From positions 15,974-79,973 of the forward strand of contig NZ_QPJT01000002.1 in NCBI RefSeq assembly GCF_003337415.1: DNA of 64,000 nucleotides. Reading direction: 5' to 3'. The translations under genes were made by a program, and so were the position numbers. Position 1 is the first letter of the stretch. Every line of letters starts with the position of its first letter. Shown piece by piece: positions 26,730 through 35,140 of this stretch. The notes beneath the pieces were generated by a model. It was given only the letters and a program-made list of their open reading frames with translations, was not told the origin of the DNA and did not search any database. The stretch comes from Anaerobacterium chartisolvens (GTDB lineage: Bacteria > Bacillota > Clostridia > Acetivibrionales > DSM-27016).

Positions 26730-28403
26730 ATGGTAAATAATAGTTCCCGGCTTATAGAGATTTCTTTTTCGGATGGCAGCCGAAGGAGTGTGCCAGAGGG
26801 GATCTCATTAAACGAATTGAGTGAATCCTTCAAGAAAAAGTTTAAATCGGCTATAGTAGCTGCAAAGGTTGATAACGATATAAAAGAGCTGAATTTTGAG
26901 TTAACGGGTGACTGCAGAGTCGAATTTATAGATATAACAAATGAGGATGGAGCCAGAATATACAGAAGAAGTCTGCATTTTATACTTATTAAGGCTGTCA
27001 ATGACCTTTTCCCTGAAAGGAAGACGGTTATAAGCCACTCAATAAGTAAGGGAATGTACTGTGAGATAAGGGGAGACAGTGATTTTGAGCCGCATGAGGC
27101 AGAGCTCATAGAAAAAAGGATGAGGGAAATTGTTGATGCGGAAATTCCCTTTGTAAGGCATATTATGCCTGCCGAGGAGGCAAGGCTTATGTTCATAAAA
27201 GAGGGAAGGCAGGACAGATGCCATGCTATACAGTACAGAGATAAGGATTATGTTACAATCTATAGCTGTGATGGCTTAAACGACTATTTCTATGGGTACA
27301 TGCTTCCTCATACGGGGTATGTTAAGGTATTTGGGGTAAGGCATTACACTTACGGAGTTATTTTGTTGTTCCCGGACAGATCAAATCCTGACGTTCTTCC
27401 TCCATTTAAGGAGCAAAAAAAGCTGTTTAACATTTTTGTGGAATACAAGCATTGGGGACGAATTCTGGGTGTGGGTAATGTGGGTGCGCTTAATGACATT
27501 GTTGATTCGGGGGAAATAGGAAGCTTTATAAGAGTGGCTGAGGCTCTTCAGGAGAAAAAAATAGGCCATATAGCTGATATGATAACGGGCAGCGAAAGCA
27601 GGAAAAGGATAGTGCTTATATCGGGGCCGTCCTCCTCTGGAAAGACCACCTTTGCAAACAGGCTTGCCATACAGCTCAGGGTAAACGGCGTAAGACCGGT
27701 GACAATATCTCTGGATGACTATTTTGTAGACAGGGACAACACTCCTAAGGATGAGAACGGACAATATGATTATGAAGCCCTGGAGGCTATTGATGTGCAG
27801 TTGTTCAACAGGCACTTAAGCGAGCTGATTTGCGGATGTGAGGTTGAGATACCCATATTCAATTTCCCCAGAGGAATGAGGGATGAAGCGGGAAGAAAGC
27901 TCTGTATTGAAAAGGATCAGGTTATAATTATTGAGGGGATTCACGGGCTTAATGAGAGGCTGACCTCCTCAATTCCAAGGGAGAGCAAATTCAAGGTATA
28001 TGTAAGCGCACTTACGTCTATGAATATAGATGATCACAACAGAATACCGACAACAGACACGAGGGTTATAAGGAGAATGGTGAGGGACCACCAGTTCAGA
28101 GGATGTTCTGCTATAAATACTCTCAGATGGTGGCCTTCCGTCAGAAGGGGTGAGGAGCGCAATATATTTCCTTATCAGGAGGAGGCGGATGTTATGTTCA
28201 ATTCCTCACTTGCATACGAGCTTGGGGTGCTGAAGCTTCTTGCGGAGCCGCTTCTCGGCGAGGTAGGGCCATCTAATCCCGAATATTCGGAGGCCAAAAG
28301 GCTTACAGAATTTTTAAGCTATTTTCTTCCCATAGCCACCCATGACATACCCCATAATTCTATAATAAGAGAGTTTATAGGGGGAAGCTGCTTCTATAAA
28401 TAA
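26730..28403 (+). CDS. TGS-domain uridine kinase-like protein
   Basis: A 557-residue P-loop kinase with an N-terminal TGS domain (about 6-68) and a region like the editing half of threonyl-tRNA synthetase (about 70-230), joined to a uridine kinase-like domain (about 285-500). The P-loop is GPSSSGKTTF (299-308), followed by SLDDYFVDRDNTP and IEGIHGLNE. Such fusions occur across clostridia and are annotated as nucleoside kinases; true substrate and the use of the synthetase-like half are unknown. GAGGTGC precedes the ATG. A hairpin GGCATGAA/TTCATGCC lies in its leader at 26625-26647. Confidence 0.85.
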   Translation: MVNNSSRLIEISFSDGSRRSVPEGISLNELSESFKKKFKSAIVAAKVDNDIKELNFELTGDCRVEFIDITNEDGARIYRRSLHFILIKAVNDLFPERKTVISHSISKGMYCEIRGDSDFEPHEAELIEKRMREIVDAEIPFVRHIMPAEEARLMFIKEGRQDRCHAIQYRDKDYVTIYSCDGLNDYFYGYMLPHTGYVKVFGVRHYTYGVILLFPDRSNPDVLPPFKEQKKLFNIFVEYKHWGRILGVGNVGALNDIVDSGEIGSFIRVAEALQEKKIGHIADMITGSESRKRIVLISGPSSSGKTTFANRLAIQLRVNGVRPVTISLDDYFVDRDNTPKDENGQYDYEALEAIDVQLFNRHLSELICGCEVEIPIFNFPRGMRDEAGRKLCIEKDQVIIIEGIHGLNERLTSSIPRESKFKVYVSALTSMNIDDHNRIPTTDTRVIRRMVRDHQFRGCSAINTLRWWPSVRRGEERNIFPYQEEADVMFNSSLAYELGVLKLLAEPLLGEVGPSNPEYSEAKRLTEFLSYFLPIATHDIPHNSIIREFIGGSCFYK

Positions 28404-28411
28404 AAGGAGCT

Positions 28412-28453
28412 AAAAAAAAAACAGGCCCATCTTAAGATGGGCCTGTTTTTTTA
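28412..28453. terminator. Bidirectional terminator
   Basis: ACAGGCCCAT (28421-28430) pairs with ATGGGCCTGT (28436-28445), with a run of A on one side and T on the other. It serves the kinase gene and the convergent DUF1540 gene, whose stop codon lies in it. Confidence 0.95.
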
Positions 28454-28621
28454 GCTCTTGGGTGCAAATGTTGCACAATCAGTCTGCTCAATGCTGGAAG
28501 CATTTCGGGGCTGAACCTCGATCCTTTCGGCCGAGCAGTGGTCTCCCGACATATAGAAATAGCATGAGTTTACAACACATTTTATACCATCGTTAGGATG
28601 GTTCATTTTAGATGCCTTCAT
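28451..28621 (-). CDS. DUF1540 small cysteine-rich protein (second copy)
   Basis: A 56-residue protein read from ATG at 28621 to TAA at 28451, with ACGGAGGAATTGA upstream. The cysteine pattern KCVVNSCYFYMSGDHCSAER, then IEVQ and TDCATF, is the DUF1540 signature, better preserved here than in the copy at 8553-8729. Function is unknown; the four cysteines suggest metal binding. It is convergent with the TGS-kinase gene and its stop lies within their shared terminator. Confidence 0.85.
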   Translation of the reverse strand: MKASKMNHPNDGIKCVVNSCYFYMSGDHCSAERIEVQPRNASSIEQTDCATFAPKS

Positions 28622-28929
28622 AATTCAATTCCTCCGTAATATGTTTTGATTTAAAATTTTGTAGAATTAAAAAATAAATATTAAACAGTTAACAGGAGAT
28701 AATAAATCCTTGAAAACTGTCAAATTTATTATTAGTAAATGCAAAAAAAATATACTGTGTAAAATATATGCTTTTTGAAGTGGTATTTTTGAATTATCTG
28801 TCAAAACATAATAACTTAACATTAAAAACTAATAAAAAATACTATTAATTCATTGAAATTGTAGTGCATATAATATATACTTTATAATATGATATTACAA
28901 AGTATATTGATTAACAGGAGGGAAAATGC
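28622..28929. other. Promoter region between DUF1540 gene and xyl operon
   Basis: A very AT-rich 308 bases without a gene. It holds the divergent control regions of the DUF1540 gene and xylB. I found no clear XylR operator palindrome or catabolite-response element. Confidence 0.6.
28853..28881 (+). promoter_or_regulatory. Predicted promoter of the xyl operon
   Basis: TTGAAA (28853-28858) and TATACT (28876-28881) are 17 bases apart, about 49 bases before the xylB start. Confidence 0.5.
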
Positions 28930-30462
28930 ATGGCATTTCTATTAGGCATTGATATCGGAACATCAGGTACAAAAACGGTATTGTTTGATGAACAGGGAAA
29001 TACTATATCAAGCGCCCTTGGGGAATATCCTCTATACCAGCCGAATATAGGATGGGCCGAGCAGGAGCCTGAAGATTGGTGGGAGGCCACTCGGACGACA
29101 ATAAGAGAGGTATTGTCTAAAAGTGGCGTACAGCCGTCCGATATAAAAGGGATAGGCTTATCGGGGCAAATGCACGGAGCGGTTCTTCTTGACAAGGAAG
29201 GAAACGTTTTGCGGAAGGCAATTATATGGTGCGATCAGAGAAGCTGGGCAGAGTGCGAGCAGATAACCTCCCTTGTCGGACGGGAAAGACTGGTTGAGAT
29301 TACTGCAAACCCTGCGCTTACAGGCTTTACTGCCTCCAAGGTAATGTGGGTTAAGAACAATGAACCCCAGATTTTTGAAAAGGTAAGAAAGATTCTTCTG
29401 CCTAAGGATTATATAAGGTTTAGGCTGACTGGGGAGTTTGCGACAGAGGTCTCGGATGCAAGTGGAATGCAGTTTATGGATATTTCAAAAAGGCAGTGGA
29501 GCGGGGAGGTTTTAGAAAAGCTTGGCATAGAAAAGGACCTTTTAGGAGACCTGTATGAATCGCCGGAGATCAGCGGAAGGGTAAGCAGAAGTGCTGCTGA
29601 GCTTACGGGGCTGAAGGAAGGTACTCCTGTGGCAGGCGGAGCAGGAGATCAGGCGGCGGGAGCGGTCGGAAACGGGATCGTAAGGCCGGGAGTTATATCC
29701 TCCACCATAGGCACGTCGGGGGTTGTATTTGCTTTTTCGGAAAATATAAGCATAGATCCTAAAGGGAGGGTGCATACCTTTTGCCACGCTGTTCCGGGCA
29801 CCTGGCATATAATGGGTGTTACTCAAGGGGCAGGGCTTTCACTTAAGTGGTTTAGAGATAATTTCTGTATAGAAGAGAAAAGGACTGCCGAGCTTATGAA
29901 GATAGATCCGTATGTTCTTATGGATCAGGAGGCGGAGAAGGTAAAGCCGGGGTGTGAAGGCCTGATTTATCTTCCATACATGATGGGAGAAAGAACCCCT
30001 CATCTTGACCCCAATGCAAAGGGTGTATTTTTCGGGCTTTCAGCAAAGCACGAAAAGCAAGACCTGCTGAGGGCTGTAATGGAGGGGGTTGTATACAGCC
30101 TCAAGGACTGTCTGGACATTATAAAGGAAATGGGAGTAGACGTAGGGGAAATAAGAGCGTCAGGAGGAGGCGGGAAAAGCCGCCTATGGAGGCAAATGCA
30201 GGCAGATGCCTTTGGGACGTCAATCAATACAATAAGCTCAAGCGAGGGCGGAGCACTTGGAGTGGCACTTTTAGCGGGTGTGGGTGTCGGACTTTATGAC
30301 AATGTGCCTCAGGCGTGTGATGCCGTTATAAAGGTTAAGACACGGCAGGAGCCGGATGCGGCCGCAGTGCCTGTGTACAGCAAATTTCATTCTGTATACG
30401 CGCAGTTGTACCGATCATTGAAGCAGGATTTTGTTGATCTTGCGGCACTCCTTAAGAACTGA
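28930..30462 (+). CDS. xylB: Xylulokinase
   Basis: A 510-residue FGGY kinase that phosphorylates D-xylulose to xylulose 5-phosphate for the pentose phosphate pathway. The N-terminal phosphate loop is GIDIGTSGTKTVLFD, the xylulokinase-specific SGQMHG motif is present, and the catalytic aspartate lies in GAGDQAAGAVGNG. Motifs TIGTSGVV and GGGGKSRLW close the ATP site. AACAGGAGG precedes the ATG. First gene of xylB-xylR-xylA, an order with the regulator in the middle. Confidence 0.95.
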   Translation: MAFLLGIDIGTSGTKTVLFDEQGNTISSALGEYPLYQPNIGWAEQEPEDWWEATRTTIREVLSKSGVQPSDIKGIGLSGQMHGAVLLDKEGNVLRKAIIWCDQRSWAECEQITSLVGRERLVEITANPALTGFTASKVMWVKNNEPQIFEKVRKILLPKDYIRFRLTGEFATEVSDASGMQFMDISKRQWSGEVLEKLGIEKDLLGDLYESPEISGRVSRSAAELTGLKEGTPVAGGAGDQAAGAVGNGIVRPGVISSTIGTSGVVFAFSENISIDPKGRVHTFCHAVPGTWHIMGVTQGAGLSLKWFRDNFCIEEKRTAELMKIDPYVLMDQEAEKVKPGCEGLIYLPYMMGERTPHLDPNAKGVFFGLSAKHEKQDLLRAVMEGVVYSLKDCLDIIKEMGVDVGEIRASGGGGKSRLWRQMQADAFGTSINTISSSEGGALGVALLAGVGVGLYDNVPQACDAVIKVKTRQEPDAAAVPVYSKFHSVYAQLYRSLKQDFVDLAALLKN

Positions 30463-30549
30463 AGATACTGTCTCGCGGGCTGATGCAATATTTAGGGATT
30501 AAAAGCCTGTATAGCTTTGCACATATCAGTTGAGAAAGAGAGACAAGCA

Positions 30550-31746
30550 ATGAAAAGGGCAGGAAACAATCAGTTCTTGAAACAATTTAATCAGACGGCA
30601 ATCCTTGATCTTATAAGGATTCATGGCCCGGTTTCCAGAGCGGAGCTTTCCAAAATCACAGGACTTTCTCCTACTGCTACGGGAATTATTGTGTCGGGAA
30701 TTTTGGAGCAGGGATATATATTTGAGACGGGAACGGGAAAGTCAAAGGGAGGAAGACGGCCTGTAATGCTTCAATTAAGGCCGGATTCGTTTTACTCGGT
30801 AGGCGTAGATATTGATATTGATTATGTCAATATTATGGTTGTCGATATAACGGGAAATGTAGTATATGAAAAGGCTGAATTTATGGCATATACCTGCATG
30901 TGCCAATTAACGGTATCGCGGATTGAGTATTATATAAAAGTTGCTCTGGATTTTTTGCATATTGATTCAAGCAAGATTTTGGGCATAGGAATATCTATAC
31001 CCGGAATGGTGGATTCCCGAACGCATGAAATAATACTTGCACCAAACCTTAAATGGGAAAACATTTTTATAAAGGATTATATAAAGCGGTTTTCCAATAT
31101 TCCCGTTTATGTAGAGAATGAAGCAATGGCCTCGGCGATATGTGAAAATTGGATAGGCGCCTGTCAGGGGATTGACAACTTTGTATGCATTAATGTGAAA
31201 TCGGGCATAGGCGCGGGGATATTCACGGGAGGAAGGCTTTATAGAGGTACGGGGGGAAGTGCGGGAGAGGTAGGGCATATCTCAGTCCATGAAAACGGGC
31301 CCAAATGCGGATGCGGAAATTATGGATGCTTAGAGACGCTGTCCTCAACAGTCAGCATGGTTGAAACAGCCAGAAAGCTTGTAAGGCAGGGCGTGGTGTC
31401 TCGTATGAACAGCTTTGAGGATGTTAATGAAATAGGACTTGACCAGATAGTAGAGTGCGCAAGGGCGGGAGACGAGGCTGCAAGGGGAATTTTAAGCGAG
31501 TCCTCAAGATATCTGGCGATAGCGATATCAAGCATTGTGAACACACTCAATCCCTCAAAAATAGTAATAGGCAAGGAGTTTGTAAAATATGCCGATCTGG
31601 TTATGGAGCATATTAAAAGCATAGTGTCGGCAAAGGCTTTAAGGCTTCCGGCAATGAATGTTGAAATTATAGCGTCGGAAATAGGGCAGAAATCCTCAAC
31701 AATGGGAGCGGCAATTGTACCGCTTAAGGTGTTGTTTGGGAAATAA
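30550..31746 (+). CDS. xylR: ROK-family repressor of xylose genes (XylR-like)
   Basis: A 398-residue regulator with an N-terminal winged helix-turn-helix (about 10-75: RIHGPVSRAELSKITGLSPT) and a ROK sugar-binding domain with the zinc motif CGCGNYGCLE. In Firmicutes such proteins repress xylose genes until xylose binds. The start at 30550 (ATG) is preferred over TTG at 30517 because homologues begin near this point, although its ribosome binding site is weak (AGAGAG). Position between xylB and xylA supports the role, so it would repress its own operon. Confidence 0.85.
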   Translation: MKRAGNNQFLKQFNQTAILDLIRIHGPVSRAELSKITGLSPTATGIIVSGILEQGYIFETGTGKSKGGRRPVMLQLRPDSFYSVGVDIDIDYVNIMVVDITGNVVYEKAEFMAYTCMCQLTVSRIEYYIKVALDFLHIDSSKILGIGISIPGMVDSRTHEIILAPNLKWENIFIKDYIKRFSNIPVYVENEAMASAICENWIGACQGIDNFVCINVKSGIGAGIFTGGRLYRGTGGSAGEVGHISVHENGPKCGCGNYGCLETLSSTVSMVETARKLVRQGVVSRMNSFEDVNEIGLDQIVECARAGDEAARGILSESSRYLAIAISSIVNTLNPSKIVIGKEFVKYADLVMEHIKSIVSAKALRLPAMNVEIIASEIGQKSSTMGAAIVPLKVLFGK

Positions 31747-31773
31747 TAAAAATATATCAGGAGGTTTTTTAAA

Positions 31774-33093
31774 ATGTCGGAATATTTCAAGAGCGTACCA
31801 AAAATCAAGTATGAGGGAAAGGTCTCGGACAATCCGTTATCCTTCAAGTATTATAATGCCGATGAAAAAATAGGCGGAAAGACAATGAAGGAGCATTTAA
31901 GGTTTGCCGTGGCGTACTGGCACACATATCAAGCCACAGGGGGAGATCCCTTCGGAGTGGGCACAGCCCTGAGGCCTTGGGATAATATAACAGACCCTAT
32001 GGAACTTGCAAAAGAAAAAATGAGGGCAAATTTTGAATTTTGCAGCAAGCTGGGAGCACCGTTTTTCTGCTTCCATGACAGGGATATAGCTCCCGAGGGC
32101 GCGACCTTGAAGGACAGCAATAAAAATCTGGATGAAATTGTTGCTTTGACAAAGGATCTTATGAAGACAAGCGACTTAAAGCTGCTGTGGGGTACCGCCA
32201 ACGCCTTCTCACATCCAAGGTATGTGCATGGAGCGTCAACCTCTCCGAATGCTGACGTTTTTGCTTTTGCGGCTGCACAGGTTAAAAAGGCAATGGAAAT
32301 CACCATGGAGCTTGGAGGAGAAAACTATGTATTCTGGGGAGGGAGAGAAGGCTATGAGACTCTCTTGAACACCAATATGAAGCTGGAACTGGATAACCTT
32401 GCAAGATTTCTCCGTATGGCAGTAGAGTATGCAAACGAGATAGGCTTCAAAGGCCAATTCCTTATTGAGCCCAAGCCTAAGGAGCCTACCAAGCACCAGT
32501 ATGACTTTGATGCCGGAACTGTAATAGGCTTCCTGAAAACCTATGGTCTGGAAAAGCATTTTAAGCTCAACATTGAGGCCAATCATGCAACCCTTGCGGC
32601 TCACACCTTCCAGCATGAGCTTAGAGTATCTGCCATTAACGGAATGTTAGGAAGCGTAGATGCCAATCAGGGAGATATGCTTCTGGGATGGGATACCGAT
32701 CAATTCCCAACGAATATATATGACACAACCCTTGCAATGTACGAAATATTAAAGGCGGGTGGCCTTGGCACTGGGGGATTGAATTTTGACTCCAAGGTAA
32801 GGAGAGGCTCGTTTGAACCTGAGGATCTTTTCTATGGACATATTGCGGGAATGGATACCTTTGCAAAGGGCTTAAGAATTGCATACAAAATTATCGAGGA
32901 TGGCAAAATGGATAAGTTTGTATCCGACAGGTATTCCAGCTATACAAATGGAATAGGAAAGGATATAGTGGAAGGGAAGGCAGGCTTTAAGGAATTGGAG
33001 AGCTATGCTTTCAGCAACGGCGCAATAAAGAATGTGTCGGGAAGACAGGAAATGCTTGAGTCCTTGTTGAACCAGTACATTCTTGAGGGCTAA
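31774..33093 (+). CDS. xylA: Xylose isomerase
   Basis: A 439-residue class II enzyme converting D-xylose to D-xylulose; a metal-dependent TIM barrel. Motifs: [11 protein letters not shown] (catalytic His), [32 protein letters not shown] (metal Glu), [14 protein letters not shown] and GWDTDQFP. Length fits the class II group, the type found in cellulolytic clostridia. TCAGGAGG lies upstream. Ends in a clear terminator. Confidence 0.97.
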   Translation: MSEYFKSVPKIKYEGKVSDNPLSFKYYNADEKIGGKTMKEHLRFAVAYWHTYQATGGDPFGVGTALRPWDNITDPMELAKEKMRANFEFCSKLGAPFFCFHDRDIAPEGATLKDSNKNLDEIVALTKDLMKTSDLKLLWGTANAFSHPRYVHGASTSPNADVFAFAAAQVKKAMEITMELGGENYVFWGGREGYETLLNTNMKLELDNLARFLRMAVEYANEIGFKGQFLIEPKPKEPTKHQYDFDAGTVIGFLKTYGLEKHFKLNIEANHATLAAHTFQHELRVSAINGMLGSVDANQGDMLLGWDTDQFPTNIYDTTLAMYEILKAGGLGTGGLNFDSKVRRGSFEPEDLFYGHIAGMDTFAKGLRIAYKIIEDGKMDKFVSDRYSSYTNGIGKDIVEGKAGFKELESYAFSNGAIKNVSGRQEMLESLLNQYILEG

Positions 33094-33132
33094 GGACACT
33101 ATGCATTAATAAGGGTAAAAATATTTTTGTAT

Positions 33133-33165
33133 AAAAAACCTGCCGGTTTTGAGGCAGGTTTTTTT
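33133..33165 (+). terminator. Terminator of the xyl operon
   Basis: AAAAAACCTGCC (33133-33144) pairs with GGCAGGTTTTTT (33153-33164). Confidence 0.95.
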
Positions 33166-33215
33166 ATATACACTTAATTTATATTATTATAGCTTGTTAG
33201 ATATCAACAAACATA

Positions 33216-33244
33216 TTGACAAATTTATAGATATGTCATAGCAT
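33216..33244 (+). promoter_or_regulatory. Promoter with overlapping inverted repeat for the toxin-antitoxin pair
   Basis: TTGACA (33216-33221) and TAGCAT (33239-33244) are 17 bases apart. TGACA (33217-33221) and TGTCA (33234-33238) form an inverted repeat over the promoter, a plausible operator for autoregulation by the antitoxin complex. Confidence 0.55.
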
Positions 33245-33297
33245 GTTATTAGAGCAGATTAAATACCGTTATAATATAAAGTAAAGGAGAAAAGTAT

Positions 33298-33627
33298 ATG
33301 ATTGATAATATTACCATAGGAAATGTTGTAAATTCTCTTGTTCCAATTTCCAGATTTAATAAAGGAGAGGCAAATAAAATTTTTGAGGAAGTTAAAGAAA
33401 CAGGGTTTAAAATTGTATTAAAAAATAATACTCCGGCTTGCATACTTTTAACTCCAGAGGTTTATGATGAATTGATGGAAACAGTTGAAAACTATCGCCT
33501 GTTGGTTGAAGCTGAAAAGCGCATTGAAAAAGCTAAATCTGAGGATTTTGTTTCTGCTGATGAGGTTATGAATGAACTCGGGATCAAAAGTGCAGATTTA
33601 GATAATGATGATGTGGAGATTGGATAA
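33298..33627 (+). CDS. Phd/YefM-family antitoxin
   Basis: A 109-residue antitoxin. The N-terminal Phd/YefM DNA-binding fold shows VPISRFNKGEANKIFEEV and the typical strand FKIVLKNNTPACILLTPEVYDEL; the acidic C terminus (LDNDDVEIG) would wrap the toxin. AAAGGAGAAAAG precedes the ATG. Its TAA overlaps the ATG of the next gene (33627), the usual coupling in such modules. Confidence 0.9.
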   Translation: MIDNITIGNVVNSLVPISRFNKGEANKIFEEVKETGFKIVLKNNTPACILLTPEVYDELMETVENYRLLVEAEKRIEKAKSEDFVSADEVMNELGIKSADLDNDDVEIG

Positions 33628-33944
33628 TGTGGACTGTTGAATATTTAAGAGAAGCAATTGAAGATATTAAACGACTAGATCAAGAACAGCGGATTCAAGT
33701 AATTAAAGCTGTAATCAAGGTATCCGTCAACCCTTTGCCGCAAGCTGAAGGAGGATATGGAAAGCCTCTTGGAAACAAAAACGGAGTTAATTTAACGGGC
33801 TACTGTAAAATTAAGCTTTTAAAGTTAGGGCTTAGAGTTGTTTATAATATTGTTAGGGAAAGCAATATAATGAAAGTTATTATTGTTTCTGCAAGGGCGG
33901 ATGACGAAGTTTATATCCTTGCCAACAGACGTAAAGACAAATAA
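33627..33944 (+). CDS. RelE/ParE-family toxin
   Basis: A 105-residue toxin of the RelE/StbE type, expected to cut mRNA on the ribosome. WTVEYLREAIEDIKRLDQEQR at the N terminus, the central GYCKIKLLKLGLRVVYNI and the basic C-terminal ANRRKDK agree with the fold. The start codon overlaps the antitoxin stop. RelE-type mRNase versus ParE-type gyrase poison cannot be decided firmly, but RKLxxxxRLVY-like residues favour RelE. Confidence 0.88.
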   Translation: MWTVEYLREAIEDIKRLDQEQRIQVIKAVIKVSVNPLPQAEGGYGKPLGNKNGVNLTGYCKIKLLKLGLRVVYNIVRESNIMKVIIVSARADDEVYILANRRKDK

Positions 33945-34213
33945 ATCAATAACATAGCCACTTCCGGTGAATTATATCTAATAAAATTCTTTTATTTATC
34001 AGGAAAAATAATTTAAATATATAATATAGAAGCATTTTATAAAGTAATCAAGGCTTAAGGGAAATTTACAGCCGGCATATTGACAACTTAATCGAAAAGT
34101 ATTATTATTCAATCATAATATAAATGAAATAGATATATAACAAATACGAAACATGCAGATTTGAAATAGGGTTATTTTGTATGCAGGGGAATAATTCGAG
34201 GAGAAAAAATTTT
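33945..34213. other. AT-rich intergenic region before the DeoR-type gene
   Basis: No gene-like frame. It contains an AT-rich stretch with TTGACA at 34079-34084 and TATTAT-like sequences about 17 bases on (34100-34110), which could be the promoter of the regulator. Confidence 0.45.
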
Positions 34214-34999
34214 ATGCCGGATTTAAAAATTAATGATATGAGTGTTGATGACAGAAGGAAAAAAATACTTGAGCTATTAAACCGTGAAGGGAAGGTAAAG
34301 GTAGTAGATTTGAGCAGGCTGTTCGGAATTTCTGAGGTTACAATCAGGAACGACCTGTCTGAGCTTGAGAACACAGGGGTTTTGGAGCGTGTACACGGCG
34401 GAGCCGTGAGCACAGGCAAGGCATATTATAACATGTCCTTTCACGACAGAATGAAGACGAATGAGGATGAAAAAAGGAAGATTGCTATTGAGGTCGCATC
34501 TCTGATATCCGACGGGGATACGGTAATGATCAACTCAGGGACAACCACGCTTTTCACTGTCCAGGAGCTGAAGGGCTTAAAGAACCTGACCATAGTTACC
34601 AATTCATTGTCGGTCGCCGAGGAGATTGGGCACTTCAGCAATATTCATGTAATTCTTCTGGGGGGCAATTTTAACCCCCAATATCAGTTTACCTACGGAG
34701 ATGACACCATTAACCAACTAAAAAGATATAAGGCCGATAAGCTTATTCTTGCAGCCGATGGTGTAAGTGTGGAAGAGGGCATAACGACATACCACCATCT
34801 GGAGGTCGAAGTAAACAGACAAATGATTGCCCGTGTAAACAAAACAATAGTGGTTGTGGATTACACAAAAATCGGAAGAGCGGGCTTTGCACGGATAGAC
34901 TCGCTGGATAGTATAGACCTGCTGGTTTCGAACCAAAACTCAAATCAGAATGAGATAGCTCTGATCAGGGAAAAGGGTATAGAGATAAGGCTGGTGTGA
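34214..34999 (+). CDS. DeoR-family transcriptional regulator
   Basis: A 261-residue repressor with an N-terminal helix-turn-helix (about 10-65: RRKKILELLNREGKVKVVDL and FGISEVTIRNDLSELE) and a DeoRC sugar-phosphate sensor domain (VERVHGGAV at the junction, GTTTLFTVQEL, ADGVSVEEGITT). The start at 34214 has GAGGAG 10 bases upstream; an in-frame ATG at 34181 is possible but has no ribosome binding site. It precedes an FGGY kinase gene by 141 bases on the same strand and probably controls it. Confidence 0.88.
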   Translation: MPDLKINDMSVDDRRKKILELLNREGKVKVVDLSRLFGISEVTIRNDLSELENTGVLERVHGGAVSTGKAYYNMSFHDRMKTNEDEKRKIAIEVASLISDGDTVMINSGTTTLFTVQELKGLKNLTIVTNSLSVAEEIGHFSNIHVILLGGNFNPQYQFTYGDDTINQLKRYKADKLILAADGVSVEEGITTYHHLEVEVNRQMIARVNKTIVVVDYTKIGRAGFARIDSLDSIDLLVSNQNSNQNEIALIREKGIEIRLV

Positions 35000-35140
35000 T
35001 TTTAGTTAGCTTAAATTATATCCCGGTCACGCATTCCGGGGAAATTTTTCTTCCGGAAATTATTTTATATCCTTTTTAGATAGTTTGCATCCTAATTTAT
35101 ATAAAGTGCATTAGACATGGTGCATAGAGGGAGTGGGAGC

